From contig NZ_BAABEY010000024.1 in NCBI RefSeq assembly GCF_039540405.1, forward strand, positions 1 through 64,000: 64,000 nucleotides of DNA. The letters run 5' to 3'. The notes beneath the pieces were generated by a model that was not told the DNA's origin, ran no database searches, and saw only the letters and a program-made list of their open reading frames with translations. The position numbers and the translations under genes were made by a program. Shown piece after piece: positions 27,015-35,606 of the stretch. Positions within the stretch are counted from its first letter, which is position 1. Each line of letters begins with the position of its first letter. Source of the DNA: Ravibacter arvi (GTDB lineage: Bacteria; Bacteroidota; Bacteroidia; Cytophagales; Spirosomataceae).

Positions 27015-27452
27015 TTATCCGCCGGCATTTTGTTTTGCTATCTGTGCGTGAGACGTTTTTCCGATCCTGGCACAGACCATTAGGCAGGAGACGCCTAAGA
27101 GGAGCTCAATGATCAGCCATTGTCTTCCGAACGTACCCAGAGGCCCGTCAATTATCCAGGTGACTATTCTTGATGCCCCGTACAGGAGCCAAAATATTGC
27201 CAGGAATTGCAGCACGAGCTTCAGCCCGATACGCCACAAGAAACCAAGCACCGCCACAATAAAAATTCCGACTCCGCCGTAGATGCCACGTATGGAGCTG
27301 ATTGAATCGGTATTGGTCAGTTGTTCGCCGACCAGTGCCATAACTTCCCGGGGGCTCCACCAGGCCATAAGCGAGACGGAGGCTAAACCCGAAAGGGAGA
27401 TCACTACCAGAGCTTTCCCTATTAAACCGGCTAATTTGTTTTTTGTATCCAT
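27015..27452 (-). CDS. DUF4345-like small membrane protein
   Basis: Protein of 145 residues with about four transmembrane helices (ALVVISLSGLASVSLMAWW, GVGIFIVAVLGFLWRIGL, VLQFLAIFWLLYGASRIVTW, LIIELLLGVSCLMVCA). The RGIYGGVGIFI motif and DGPLG before the last helix fit DUF4345. No biochemical role is known to me. A perfect TAnnTTTG box ends only about five bases before the ATG, so the message would be nearly leaderless. The FNR-like operator upstream links its control to the neighbouring Crp/Fnr regulator and YceI gene. Confidence 0.7.
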   Translation of the reverse strand: MDTKNKLAGLIGKALVVISLSGLASVSLMAWWSPREVMALVGEQLTNTDSISSIRGIYGGVGIFIVAVLGFLWRIGLKLVLQFLAIFWLLYGASRIVTWIIDGPLGTFGRQWLIIELLLGVSCLMVCARIGKTSHAQIAKQNAGG

Positions 27453-27456
27453 ATAC

Positions 27457-27500
27457 CAAAATTAGCTCATCCGGTAACGGCAAAAATTGGTAAATACCAA
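27457..27500 (-). promoter_or_regulatory. Promoter and FNR-like operator of the DUF4345 gene
   Basis: On the minus strand TAATTTTG (27457-27464) is a perfect -7 box. The palindrome TTGGTAAATACCAA (27487-27500) has its centre 29.5 bases upstream of that box, about position -43 from the start of transcription. The 5-4-5 layout matches FNR-type sites (TTGAT-N4-ATCAA) with altered inner bases. The same arrangement precedes yceI. Confidence 0.6.
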
Positions 27501-27560
27501 GTTATCAGTCTTTTCTTAAAACAGCCGAGAGGGAAGCAATTGCAGTGTAACCGGCAGCTA

Positions 27561-28160
27561 TCAGATTACAATTCTATTGATAAACTTACTGAAGTTGGTG
27601 GGATCGATGCCGAGGTAATTGGCCAGGTACCGGTGCGGGACAATATGAAGCATGTGCGGGCTTCGCTCCATAAACCGCTTGAATTTTTCCTCGGATTTCA
27701 GGCTTTGGATTTCAACAAGCCGATGCAGCAGGCCCTTTACATTGTGAGCGAGGGCGAGTTGGACGAAATTACCTATTCCGGCATTGTTCCTCGCTGCCTG
27801 GAGAAACCTCTCTGCAGGTGTTCTTAAAAAAATGCTGTCCGACAAGGTTTCAAAAAAATAGTTTGATCGCGTCTGCGTAATCGCGGAGTCTACGATGCCG
27901 CTGAAGGAATAGGGGTAGGTGAAAATAATCGTTGCTTCCCTGCCGTCTTCAGCCAGGTGGTAGATACGTTGAAGGCCGCCCAGCACAAAATACAAATAAG
28001 GTTCAACCTCACCGGGCGTTGTGAGTATACGCTTCTTCGGTATTTCGACAGTTGTCCATAGCCGGCTGAAATCGGACCAGTCGTTATCCGGGAGAGGCGA
28101 GATTCTGGCAACATGTTCCCGGAGTATTTCCAGGTATCCGTCTGGAGGGTCTGATTTCAT
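27561..28160 (-). CDS. Crp/Fnr-family transcriptional regulator
   Basis: About 199 residues. The N-terminal cyclic-nucleotide-binding-type beta barrel is visible (KKRILTTPGEVEPYLYFVLGGLQRIYHLAEDGREATIIFTYPYSFSG in pieces). A C-terminal helix-turn-helix carries the recognition helix LGIDPTNFSKFINRIV. Effector-binding Arg of true CRP and the Cys cluster of FNR are not evident, so the signal is unknown. A 46-bp near-perfect palindrome overlaps its start codon, suggesting self-regulation. Nearby TTGGTAnnTACCAA sites are candidates for its targets. A Met six codons upstream (28178) is an alternative start. Confidence 0.85.
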   Translation of the reverse strand: MKSDPPDGYLEILREHVARISPLPDNDWSDFSRLWTTVEIPKKRILTTPGEVEPYLYFVLGGLQRIYHLAEDGREATIIFTYPYSFSGIVDSAITQTRSNYFFETLSDSIFLRTPAERFLQAARNNAGIGNFVQLALAHNVKGLLHRLVEIQSLKSEEKFKRFMERSPHMLHIVPHRYLANYLGIDPTNFSKFINRIVI

Positions 28161-28199
28161 ATGGATGCAAATTTGCACAAATTTACATCCATATGAAAT
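28154..28199. repeat. 46-bp near-perfect palindrome over the Crp/Fnr start
   Basis: Arms 28154-28167 and 28186-28199 match for 14 bases (ATTTCATATGGATG and complement). Inside, AAATTT lies on each side of a four-base centre. The dyad covers the regulator's ATG, so in the mRNA it would hide the start codon and in DNA it could be an operator. Confidence 0.75.
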
Positions 28200-28202
28200 G
28201 AA

Positions 28203-28231
28203 GGAGTATCCGGTCTGCTTCCGGATACTCC
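28203..28231 (-). terminator. Hairpin downstream of yceI
   Basis: An 11-bp perfect stem (GGAGTATCCGG and complement) with a seven-base loop lies between yceI and the Crp/Fnr gene. The T run after it is weak, so it is a probable rather than certain terminator of the minus-strand yceI transcript. Confidence 0.55.
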
Positions 28232-28412
28232 CGTCGCGGAATTTCAGGGAGCCCTGAAGGCTCTGAATTTCCCTTCTATTTTTTTCCTGGGAGGACCGTA
28301 TTGCCCCATACGCCAGACTTCCCCGGTGAATTCGCCTTCAAAATTTGTACGTCTTTCGGCTGAGTCATCTCCCTCAAGCTGATCTTTCGACCGCCGGAAC
28401 CGGGGGGCTGTT

Positions 28413-29039
28413 TCAGTTATTTTTCCGGGCTACCAGTTTTAGCTTAAGTTCTACGTCCGGAAAGATGTATAGCGGTTGCTCAGGGTCGCTGTCAAACGTC
28501 ATTCCCCATTTTGTGCGGTCAATTTTCAGGTTGGCCTCCGCGGTAAGGTTCTCTTCGCTTACGGTTATTTTAGCAGGAAAAGAGATGGGATGGGTTTGCC
28601 CAAGCATCGTAAAATTTCCTGTAAGCATGAAATTAGCGCCCGCAATAGCTCCTTCGGACTTCCCGTCGTAAGGTGCACTTTTAGTGAATTGAAACTTCGC
28701 GGTCGGATGAAGAGCTATATTAAAAAAGTCCGGGCTTTTCAGGTGATCCAGCAATTGCTGTTTAACCGGGTCCGGGAGATCAAAATTTTCAATGGAAGAA
28801 ATTGGTATGGTAAAATCCCCGGATTTTACTTCGCCGTTTTTTCCCGCCTTTAGTTCTCCGGTCGTTTTAAATGAGCCGATGTGAAAATGGTCGGGCGCTG
28901 ATCCTTTCCATTCGATTGACGAGGCACTCTCGTTTACCCGGAACATTTCGACGCTTCCATTTTCTTTCTCGCATGACGATACCCATACAGACAAAGGGAA
29001 AATTGCGATACAGAGCAGGTTTTTTGTTAGATCTTTCAT
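28413..29039 (-). CDS. YceI-family lipoprotein
   Basis: YceI proteins are beta-barrel lipocalin-like carriers of polyprenyl chains in the periplasm. This one has 208 residues with a lipoprotein signal (KNLLCIAIFPLSVWVSSCEKE, lipobox Cys near residue 23). The family pattern is clear: ASSIEWKGSAPDHFHIGSF, GDFTIPISSIENFD, a helix with LLDHLKSPDFFNIALHPTAKF, and NFMLTGNFTMLGQTHPISFPAKI. The start at 29039 begins the signal peptide cleanly; an in-frame Met at 29078 lies on the -7 box and is unlikely. The long operator upstream points to tight control. Confidence 0.9.
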   Translation of the reverse strand: MKDLTKNLLCIAIFPLSVWVSSCEKENGSVEMFRVNESASSIEWKGSAPDHFHIGSFKTTGELKAGKNGEVKSGDFTIPISSIENFDLPDPVKQQLLDHLKSPDFFNIALHPTAKFQFTKSAPYDGKSEGAIAGANFMLTGNFTMLGQTHPISFPAKITVSEENLTAEANLKIDRTKWGMTFDSDPEQPLYIFPDVELKLKLVARKNN

Positions 29040-29075
29040 TTTTGTTTTGTGAATGGTTTTGAATTTTTCCGAGAA

Positions 29076-29141
29076 CAAAACTAGGTCGTGCCTGCTCCTG
29101 AAATCTTGGCAATTACCAAGATTTCAGGAGCAGGCACGACC
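29076..29141 (-). promoter_or_regulatory. yceI promoter abutting a 58-bp perfect palindrome
   Basis: On the minus strand TAGTTTTG (29076-29083) is a perfect -7 box. Directly against it lies a perfect inverted repeat with 26-bp arms (29084-29109 and 29116-29141) and a six-base centre. At its core is TTGGCAATTACCAA (29106-29119), the same operator as before the DUF4345 gene, again centred 29.5 bases from the -7 box. Confidence 0.65.
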
Positions 29142-29296
29142 GGAGAATAAATCCATGGACCAGTTTCAAACCATGCAACAGCGAGGCAAGCTGCTGATCA
29201 TGAGTTAATTTTTGGTTTTAATTAAAAAAAATCAGAAAAAAATGGATTAAAAACGGCTCGCTTTGACACTTGGTACAAATACCGCTCTGAAGACCG

Positions 29297-30376
29297 ATGT
29301 ACAGGGATTATGACAGGTTTGAAATAGAGGACTTTGCCTTTGACGAGTCGTTTCAAAGGTGGGTGAACGACGTGCACGCCGATCATGCCGACTTCTGGAA
29401 CAATTACCTGGCGGAGCATCCCCATCAATTGGACAAAATACTTGCGGCGCGTGATCTTGTACTGCGTCTTAAGGAGTCCGAAAATCCGGAAATTCACACG
29501 CAGCTTTCGGAAACGATATGGGCAAACGTGAAGTCGCACGCGGATCTTGCGGAGAAAAAAAGGATAATGCGACGGGCCTGGCTGTCGGCGGCCGCGGCAG
29601 CTTTGCTGGCGGTGGCGGCATTTGCCTATTTTGTCGGGGCGCCCGGGAAAAGCAGGCCGGCAGGCCCATCTTCCGGCCTGGAGGTAACTTCAGCCGGAAT
29701 GGACATGATTGATTTTGTAGCGGACAAGGGAAAAGCGGACTCGGTGGTGCTCGCGGACGGGAGCACGGTAGTAGTGGAAAAAAACAGTAGAATAACCTAT
29801 TCAGCCCGGTTCGGGGGCAGGGAAAGAGTAGTGCACCTGAATGGCGAAGCTACGTTTGATGTGGTCAAAAACCCGGAACGCCCCTTCCTGATTTTCGCCA
29901 ATAAAGCCGTTGTGAAGGTGCTCGGGACCCGGTTTCGGGTAAAGGCTTACGACCGATCAGAAAAAGTGGTGGTTGCCGTCAGATCCGGGAAGGTTTCTGT
30001 TTTTGAAAAGAAAGATTTCGAAAGAAACAGGTCCGATCCACAGTTGCCGGGACTTATTTTAACGGCCAACCAGCAGGCCGAGTTCTCCACCGAGTTTGAG
30101 AAGTTCAGTAAAATGCTGGTACCCGATCCTGTGCTCATGACCGGTGTTAACAGGTCAGAATTTGAATTTGACCGCACGCCGCTCCCCGAAGTATTTGAAA
30201 CCCTGGAAAAGGCGTATGGCGTCGAAATTATTTACGACAGGAGCCTCTTTGCGCACCGGCTGCTGAAAGTCAGCCTCGAAGACGAATCGCTGACCGAAAA
30301 GCTGGATATCATATGTAAAACAATGGGGTTGTCCTACCAGATCATTGATGCCCGGATTGTAATAGAAAAACGCTAA
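29297..30376 (+). CDS. FecR-family anti-sigma protein (orphan)
   Basis: Inner-membrane anti-sigma regulator of 359 residues. A cytoplasmic N-terminal part (1-92) is followed by one membrane helix (about 94-113), the periplasmic FecR domain (about 135-235, VLADGSTVVVEKNSRITYSARF, VHLNGEATFDVVKNPERPFLI) and a C-terminal DUF4974/STN-like domain (FEFDRTPLPEVFETLEKAYGVEIIYDRSLF). It relays signal from a TonB-dependent transducer to an ECF sigma factor. The transducer-type SusC is directly downstream, but no sigma gene precedes it; the nearest is at 25.8 kb. Confidence 0.9.
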   Translation: MYRDYDRFEIEDFAFDESFQRWVNDVHADHADFWNNYLAEHPHQLDKILAARDLVLRLKESENPEIHTQLSETIWANVKSHADLAEKKRIMRRAWLSAAAAALLAVAAFAYFVGAPGKSRPAGPSSGLEVTSAGMDMIDFVADKGKADSVVLADGSTVVVEKNSRITYSARFGGRERVVHLNGEATFDVVKNPERPFLIFANKAVVKVLGTRFRVKAYDRSEKVVVAVRSGKVSVFEKKDFERNRSDPQLPGLILTANQQAEFSTEFEKFSKMLVPDPVLMTGVNRSEFEFDRTPLPEVFETLEKAYGVEIIYDRSLFAHRLLKVSLEDESLTEKLDIICKTMGLSYQIIDARIVIEKR

Positions 30377-30494
30377 ACCAACACTTAACTATGACAGAAT
30401 GGAGAAATAAGAAACAATTATCGCGGGGAGCGTTCAGCTAACCGCCTTTTGAAAAGTGCATACGTCCGGGGACGATATGCCCTGAATTTTTAAT

Positions 30495-30524
30495 AAAAAA
30501 GCCGACGGTGCTGGTAACACCGTC
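30495..30524 (+). other. Hairpin in the first SusC leader
   Basis: An A6 run is followed by a stem GACGGTG / CACCGTC (30504-30510 and 30518-30524) about 95 bases before the SusC ATG. The other SusC gene has an A6-GCC hairpin in the same orientation at a similar distance. Read on the opposite strand it looks like a terminator; in the sense direction it may be a leader structure. Confidence 0.5.
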
Positions 30525-30619
30525 AGCGGAAACGATCCCTTCGTCAATTGTGGAACGGCGACGTCGGGAATCGGTTAGTTTTTCATTGTCGTGAACGAAA
30601 AAGCAAACCATGTAAAAGT

Positions 30620-33600
30620 ATGAAAAAAAGTAGACCAGCGGTTAAGCTGCTTCTTGCTATGATAAAGTTCTCGTGTTTTCAACTGTTTTTTGTGATGCTC
30701 ACGTTAGGAATGAGTATTGCCGGAAACACTTATTCGCAGGAAACATTGTCCAGACCGCTTACCCTTCACCTGGAGAACCAGGCGTTGGAGAAGGTGCTGG
30801 CGGCGATTGAGAAAAAAGCGAAGGTAAAGTTCAGTTACGACCACGACATTCTGCCCGCAGCGAAGGTTAGTTTCAGCGCAAATGAGGAAGCGCTCGGAAA
30901 GGTGCTCGGAAGGTTATTGAATCCCATGCGTTTAGTGTATAGCGTTAGCGGTAAATATGTAATTGTGTCGAAGGAAACGGCATCCGGAAAGGCACCGGAA
31001 AGTGCAGAAGAAGGAATAAGTGTTTTGACAGACAGGGTGCTGAAGGGAAAAGTGACTGATGAAAAAGGGAGCGGTTTACCAGGTGTAAATATTCTCGTCA
31101 AGGGGTCATCAAATGGTACCATGACCGATGCTGCCGGCAATTTCAGTATGTCGGTCCCGGATGAAAATACCACCCTTGTTTTTTCTTTCGTCGGTTACGC
31201 AACGCAGGAGCATGTGGCGGGCACGAAGTCAACGCTGGATGTATGGATGAAGCCTGAAGATAAAAACCTGGAAGAGCTGGTGGTAGTGGGGTATGGTACG
31301 CAACGCAAAAAAGATCTGACCGGCTCCATCACCCGTGTGAAGCCGGAAGATTACGAGGTGGTGGCGACCCCCGACCTGGTGCAGGGTCTCCAGGGAAGGG
31401 TAGCCGGGCTGGCGCTTTTGTCGGATAACAAGCCGGGGGGAACTTCGAATATCAGGATCCGCGGCGTGGGTTCGATCAACGCCAGCAGCTCGCCCTTGAT
31501 TGTACTGGACGGGTTTCCACTGGTGAGTACCAATTTGAGCAGCATTAATTCGGCGGATATAGCCTCGATTGAAGTACTGAAAGATGCCTCGGCAACTGCT
31601 ATTTATGGGTCGCGCGGCGCCAATGGCGTCATCCTGATCACTACCAAAAACGGCTCGCCGCAGCAGAATACGTTTTCCTACTCCACCCACCTGGGTATCC
31701 AGACCCCGGCCCGGCTTGTTAAATTGATCAACCGGGATGAGTTCATTGATTTTGTGAACGCAGCCTATAAGAACCAGACCGGTCAGCCGGTTTATACCGA
31801 GCAAAACCCGGCGCCTGACGCCGATACGGACTGGGAGCAGGAACTTGTCCGGAAGAAGGCATTTACCCAGGAGCATCATTTGTCTTTCGCCGGCGGGACC
31901 GGCAAAACGACCTACTATTTGTCCGGCGCCTATTACGACCAGGAAGGGTTGATGTACAATTCCAAGTTTCAGCGTTTTTCGTTACAGGGCAAGCTGGAAC
32001 ACAGTTTCAGGGATTGGCTCAAAGTCGGGGCGAATATCCAGTTTAACAAGACATTCAGCAACGACGGGTCGGAATCGAACCTCGCCAATATTTTTCGCTG
32101 GGGCTGGCCGACTTTCCCGATTCATAATCCCGAGGGCTCCTATTACTTTGCTGCGGGTGACCCCTTCCATTCCGGGTATATGGACATCGCCTGGAACCCG
32201 GTAGCGGACCGTTACGAAAGGTCCATTAAAAACCCGGCCTCGCGATCTATATCGGACCTGTTTTTCGAAGTAGGGATTCTTCCCAATCTTACGCTGCGCT
32301 CCAATATTGCGGCCGATGTAACCAACGCGCAAAGCCAGACCTATTCGAGCTCCAGGCAGTATAGCAGCCGGGCGCAGGGCGGAACGGCCGCCCAGGCCTA
32401 CAGCGAGCTGCAGACGATCGTTACCGAACATATGCTGACGTATAAAAACCATTGGCAGGATCACAGACTGACCGCCAATGCCGTATATTCTTACCAATAC
32501 ACGCACTATTCAAGTTTAAACGTGACTGCTGCCGGCTTCCCGAGCGATTTGACCGGGGCCGACAATCTTTCGTTGGCCGGGAACATCACCGGGGTCGGCA
32601 GCAACCGTTATTCCAGTAAGCTGTCGTCGTGGACCGGCAGGGCAAGCTACTCCCTGAAAGACCGCTACCTGCTTACCGTCACGGGGCGAATGGACGGCTC
32701 GTCGCGGTTTGGAGAAAACAACAAGTGGGGCTTTTTCCCTTCGGTCGGCGTCGGCTGGGTGGTGTCGGACGAACCGTTCATGAAAACCGGGAATGTGCTC
32801 AGCCTCTTAAAGGTCAGGGGAAGCCTGGGCCGGACCGGGAACCAGGAAATCGGAAACTACGCGTCACTGTCTAAACTGGAGCAGATCCGGTACAGCATCG
32901 GCGACGCCTCTGTGATCGGCTATGTAGAATCAATCGGTAACAAAGACCTCAGGTGGGAGAAAACAACGCAAATGGATGTGGGCATTGACCTCGGGCTGTT
33001 CCGGGACAGACTCAACCTGGTAGTGGACTATTACAGACGAAACACCCGGGACCTGCTTTATTCGGTCCCCATCCCGACCTCGTCCGGTTTCGGAGCCATG
33101 TTGCAGAACATTGGCGAAATCCAGAATTCAGGAATAGAAGTAAGCGCTGATGTACGGGTACTGGACGGCCCTTTCAAATGGAATGTAGGCGGTAACGTGA
33201 CTAAAAATAAAAACCAGTTTACTGAGCTGTACAACGGTCTGACCGAAATATGGGCCGGCGGCAGCAAGCTTGCGATCGGCCAGCCGGTAGACGGGCGCTG
33301 GTTCCCGCAGTCCGGCGGTATTATTTATACGGATGAACAACTGGCTATCGCAAAAAAAGCGCAGCCTACCGCCGAAATCGGCAGTGAAATGTACATTGAT
33401 CAGAATGGGGATAACGTAATCAACCAGTACGACAATGTGCTCGCCGGGACCATCTACCCTAACTTTTACTACGGTTTGAATACGACCTTTTCGTGGAAAA
33501 ACTGGTCGCTGGATATTTTCGGACAAGGGGCGAAAGATATGGTTATCTCTGATTCCTACCTGATTTACGGCGAGTACCAGTTTGCCAACAGGTCTTATAT

Positions 33601-33913
33601 CCCCACCAAATACGCATACGACCGGATGTGGCGGGAGGACCGTACCGACGGGACCTTCCCGAAACCGGGCGCGAAGGGCACCACGCATTCCGACCGGTCG
33701 GCGGGGGGCAAGGACTATTTCATCCTGAAAAATATCAAATTCTCGCACACGTTTACTCCCGATGCCAAAAGCTGGTTCCAGAACCTGACGGTCTATGCCA
33801 ATTTTCAAAACTACCTGAGCATTGCCAATTTCAGGGGATACAATCCCGAGAACGGGAATAACAACTACCCGCTGGCAAAAATTGCGATGTTCGGATTAAA
33901 CGTGAGTTTTTAA
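30620..33913 (+). CDS. SusC/RagA-type TonB-dependent transporter with STN domain
   Basis: Outer-membrane nutrient importer of about 1097 residues. After the signal peptide come an STN domain (LSRPLTLHLENQALEKVLAAIEKKAKVKFSY) for signalling to FecR, a carboxypeptidase-regulatory-like domain (LKGKVTDEKGSGLPGVNILVKG), the plug with VVVGYGTQRKKDLTGSI and IRIRGVGSINASSSPLIVLDG, and a 22-strand barrel. The in-frame ATG at 30548 is 72 bases upstream; the one used follows a leader AAACCATGTAAA that is also found before the second SusC. It forms a pair with the SusD gene ten bases downstream. Substrate unknown. Confidence 0.93.
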   Translation: MKKSRPAVKLLLAMIKFSCFQLFFVMLTLGMSIAGNTYSQETLSRPLTLHLENQALEKVLAAIEKKAKVKFSYDHDILPAAKVSFSANEEALGKVLGRLLNPMRLVYSVSGKYVIVSKETASGKAPESAEEGISVLTDRVLKGKVTDEKGSGLPGVNILVKGSSNGTMTDAAGNFSMSVPDENTTLVFSFVGYATQEHVAGTKSTLDVWMKPEDKNLEELVVVGYGTQRKKDLTGSITRVKPEDYEVVATPDLVQGLQGRVAGLALLSDNKPGGTSNIRIRGVGSINASSSPLIVLDGFPLVSTNLSSINSADIASIEVLKDASATAIYGSRGANGVILITTKNGSPQQNTFSYSTHLGIQTPARLVKLINRDEFIDFVNAAYKNQTGQPVYTEQNPAPDADTDWEQELVRKKAFTQEHHLSFAGGTGKTTYYLSGAYYDQEGLMYNSKFQRFSLQGKLEHSFRDWLKVGANIQFNKTFSNDGSESNLANIFRWGWPTFPIHNPEGSYYFAAGDPFHSGYMDIAWNPVADRYERSIKNPASRSISDLFFEVGILPNLTLRSNIAADVTNAQSQTYSSSRQYSSRAQGGTAAQAYSELQTIVTEHMLTYKNHWQDHRLTANAVYSYQYTHYSSLNVTAAGFPSDLTGADNLSLAGNITGVGSNRYSSKLSSWTGRASYSLKDRYLLTVTGRMDGSSRFGENNKWGFFPSVGVGWVVSDEPFMKTGNVLSLLKVRGSLGRTGNQEIGNYASLSKLEQIRYSIGDASVIGYVESIGNKDLRWEKTTQMDVGIDLGLFRDRLNLVVDYYRRNTRDLLYSVPIPTSSGFGAMLQNIGEIQNSGIEVSADVRVLDGPFKWNVGGNVTKNKNQFTELYNGLTEIWAGGSKLAIGQPVDGRWFPQSGGIIYTDEQLAIAKKAQPTAEIGSEMYIDQNGDNVINQYDNVLAGTIYPNFYYGLNTTFSWKNWSLDIFGQGAKDMVISDSYLIYGEYQFANRSYIPTKYAYDRMWREDRTDGTFPKPGAKGTTHSDRSAGGKDYFILKNIKFSHTFTPDAKSWFQNLTVYANFQNYLSIANFRGYNPENGNNNYPLAKIAMFGLNVSF

Positions 33914-33923
33914 ACAGGCTATT

Positions 33924-35507
33924 ATGAAAAGGAATTTCTTTCGCTATATAGGTTTACTGTCCTTTCTGCTCGGGTTTAACTCATGCAGCAAGCTCGACGA
34001 AGAGGTTTTTACCTTTGTTTCACCCGCCAGTTTTTACAAAGGTGCCGAAGACCTGAACGTGGCTTTACTCGGCGTGTACGGCCTTTACCGGACACATTTC
34101 GGAGTGGACATCAATGAGTGGCCGGACGGACATATCCGGATAATGGAACTGCTGACCGAATTCGGTGCGCCTACCAACGCTTCCTACAGCCCGGCCACGG
34201 TCAATAGCTGGATTGATATCAACAATCCCTCTTCGCCGAGTATTGTGAACCGGTACTCACGCGCCTACAGGATCATCAATGCATCCAATGTGGTGCTGGG
34301 ACGGGGCGAAGGGGTAGTAATGGACCAGGCACTGAAGGAACAGTATTTTGGAGAAGCCAGGTTCCTGCGGGCCTTGTCGTACTTTCACCTGGTGCGTTTA
34401 TACGGTGGTGTTCCCATTCCTGAAACCTTTACCCAGGGATTGGAAGGTCTGCAGATTCCGAGGAAGTCGGCGGATGAGACCTATGACTATATCATTGCCG
34501 ACCTGGAATATGCCGCCGCCCATTTGCCTGTAAAATCGGCTTATAAAAAGACCGATGTCTGGCGGGCAACCAAGGGCGCAGCATTGGCTTTTTTGGGAAA
34601 AGTGTACCTGCACCGGGGCAGTATCCAGGAAAAGAAAGAGTATTTCGAGAAAAGCAGGGATTACTCCAGACAGGTAATCACTTCGGCGGAATATAAACTG
34701 GAACCTGATTTTAAGGACCTCTGGTATTGGTACAACACCGGAAACAAGAACGGGCAGGAATCTGTTTTTGAATTGCAATTCTCCCACGACGCCTATTCCA
34801 CCAACTTCCTGCACCAGTTCACCACAAGTTTCGGGCTCGGGGCCAACGCGGTAACAGGGGCCTACTCGTATAACAACATGACGGCGCCGTCTATCACCGC
34901 TTTCAATTCGTACGAACCCGGCGATCTAAGAAAAAGTGCCACTTTCGTGACCGAACTTACTTTGCCTAACGGCACCAAAACCGAGTGGAAAGCCGCAGAT
35001 AAAGGCAGGCGCCCCGGAACCGGTGGCTGGACCGCTTCGTACCCGGGGATGATCAAATTCGGCGACCGCACGCAAAATTCGGTGGTTTACGAGTTGCCGG
35101 CAGCCAATATTTATGCGATGCGTTACGCTGACGTGTTGCTCAATTTTGCCGAAGCCGATAGCGAAGCGGGAGAAGGACCGAGTGACGAGGCCTTAGCGGC
35201 CCTCAATCAGGTACGTGACCGCGCCGGGCTGAAACCCTTGGGCAAACTCGGGAAAGAAGCATTTGCAGCGGCCGTTTACAGAGAACGCGGATGGGAATTT
35301 ATCGGGGAAGGAGTCATGTTTTACGAAGGCGTCAGGACCGGCCGGATCGGCGACGGCATCGAGAATGAAGTCCGCTACGGCAAAGAGAACGGCTGGTACA
35401 TGTACACCATGGACCTGTATTTCAAGCCAGGCAAAAACTTCCTGTTCAAAATTCCGCAGGGTGATATGAATGCAAATCCGCTGCTGGTTCAGAACCCGGA
35501 TAATTGA
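33924..35507 (+). CDS. SusD/RagB-type glycan-binding lipoprotein
   Basis: Surface lipoprotein of 527 residues that caps its SusC partner and binds ligand. The signal peptide ends at a lipobox (YIGLLSFLLGFNSCSKLDEE, Cys near residue 21). TPR-type helices typical of SusD are visible: YFGEARFLRALSYFHLVRLYGGVPIPE and WRATKGAALAFLGKVYLHRG. The late NIYAMRYADVLLNFAEADSEAGE and ALAALNQVRDRAGLKPL with RERGWEFIGEG match the RagB domain. It completes the first SusCD pair, ending opposite the sulfatase genes. No enzyme follows it on its own strand. Confidence 0.93.
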   Translation: MKRNFFRYIGLLSFLLGFNSCSKLDEEVFTFVSPASFYKGAEDLNVALLGVYGLYRTHFGVDINEWPDGHIRIMELLTEFGAPTNASYSPATVNSWIDINNPSSPSIVNRYSRAYRIINASNVVLGRGEGVVMDQALKEQYFGEARFLRALSYFHLVRLYGGVPIPETFTQGLEGLQIPRKSADETYDYIIADLEYAAAHLPVKSAYKKTDVWRATKGAALAFLGKVYLHRGSIQEKKEYFEKSRDYSRQVITSAEYKLEPDFKDLWYWYNTGNKNGQESVFELQFSHDAYSTNFLHQFTTSFGLGANAVTGAYSYNNMTAPSITAFNSYEPGDLRKSATFVTELTLPNGTKTEWKAADKGRRPGTGGWTASYPGMIKFGDRTQNSVVYELPAANIYAMRYADVLLNFAEADSEAGEGPSDEALAALNQVRDRAGLKPLGKLGKEAFAAAVYRERGWEFIGEGVMFYEGVRTGRIGDGIENEVRYGKENGWYMYTMDLYFKPGKNFLFKIPQGDMNANPLLVQNPDN

Positions 35508-35540
35508 TGCTGTAGGGGACTGATCCCGTTATTTTAGTGC

Positions 35541-35589
35541 AAAACCTGCCATTTCATCTGCGAGCCGTGCATATGAAATGACAGGTTTT
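35541..35589. terminator. Bidirectional terminator between SusD and sulfatase
   Basis: Arms 35541-35557 and 35573-35589 pair over 17 bases with one mismatch. A4 and T4 ends on both sides let it stop transcription from the plus-strand SusD gene and the minus-strand sulfatase gene, which converge here. Confidence 0.7.
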
Positions 35590-35606
35590 GCAGCGCCGGT
35601 TGGCGG

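Noticed and set aside
28244..28412. Open minus-strand frame of about 56 codons between yceI and the Crp/Fnr gene
   Set aside because: It has no start codon and opens at a stop just inside yceI. Part (FEGEFTGEVW) looks cupin-like, but the support is too thin.
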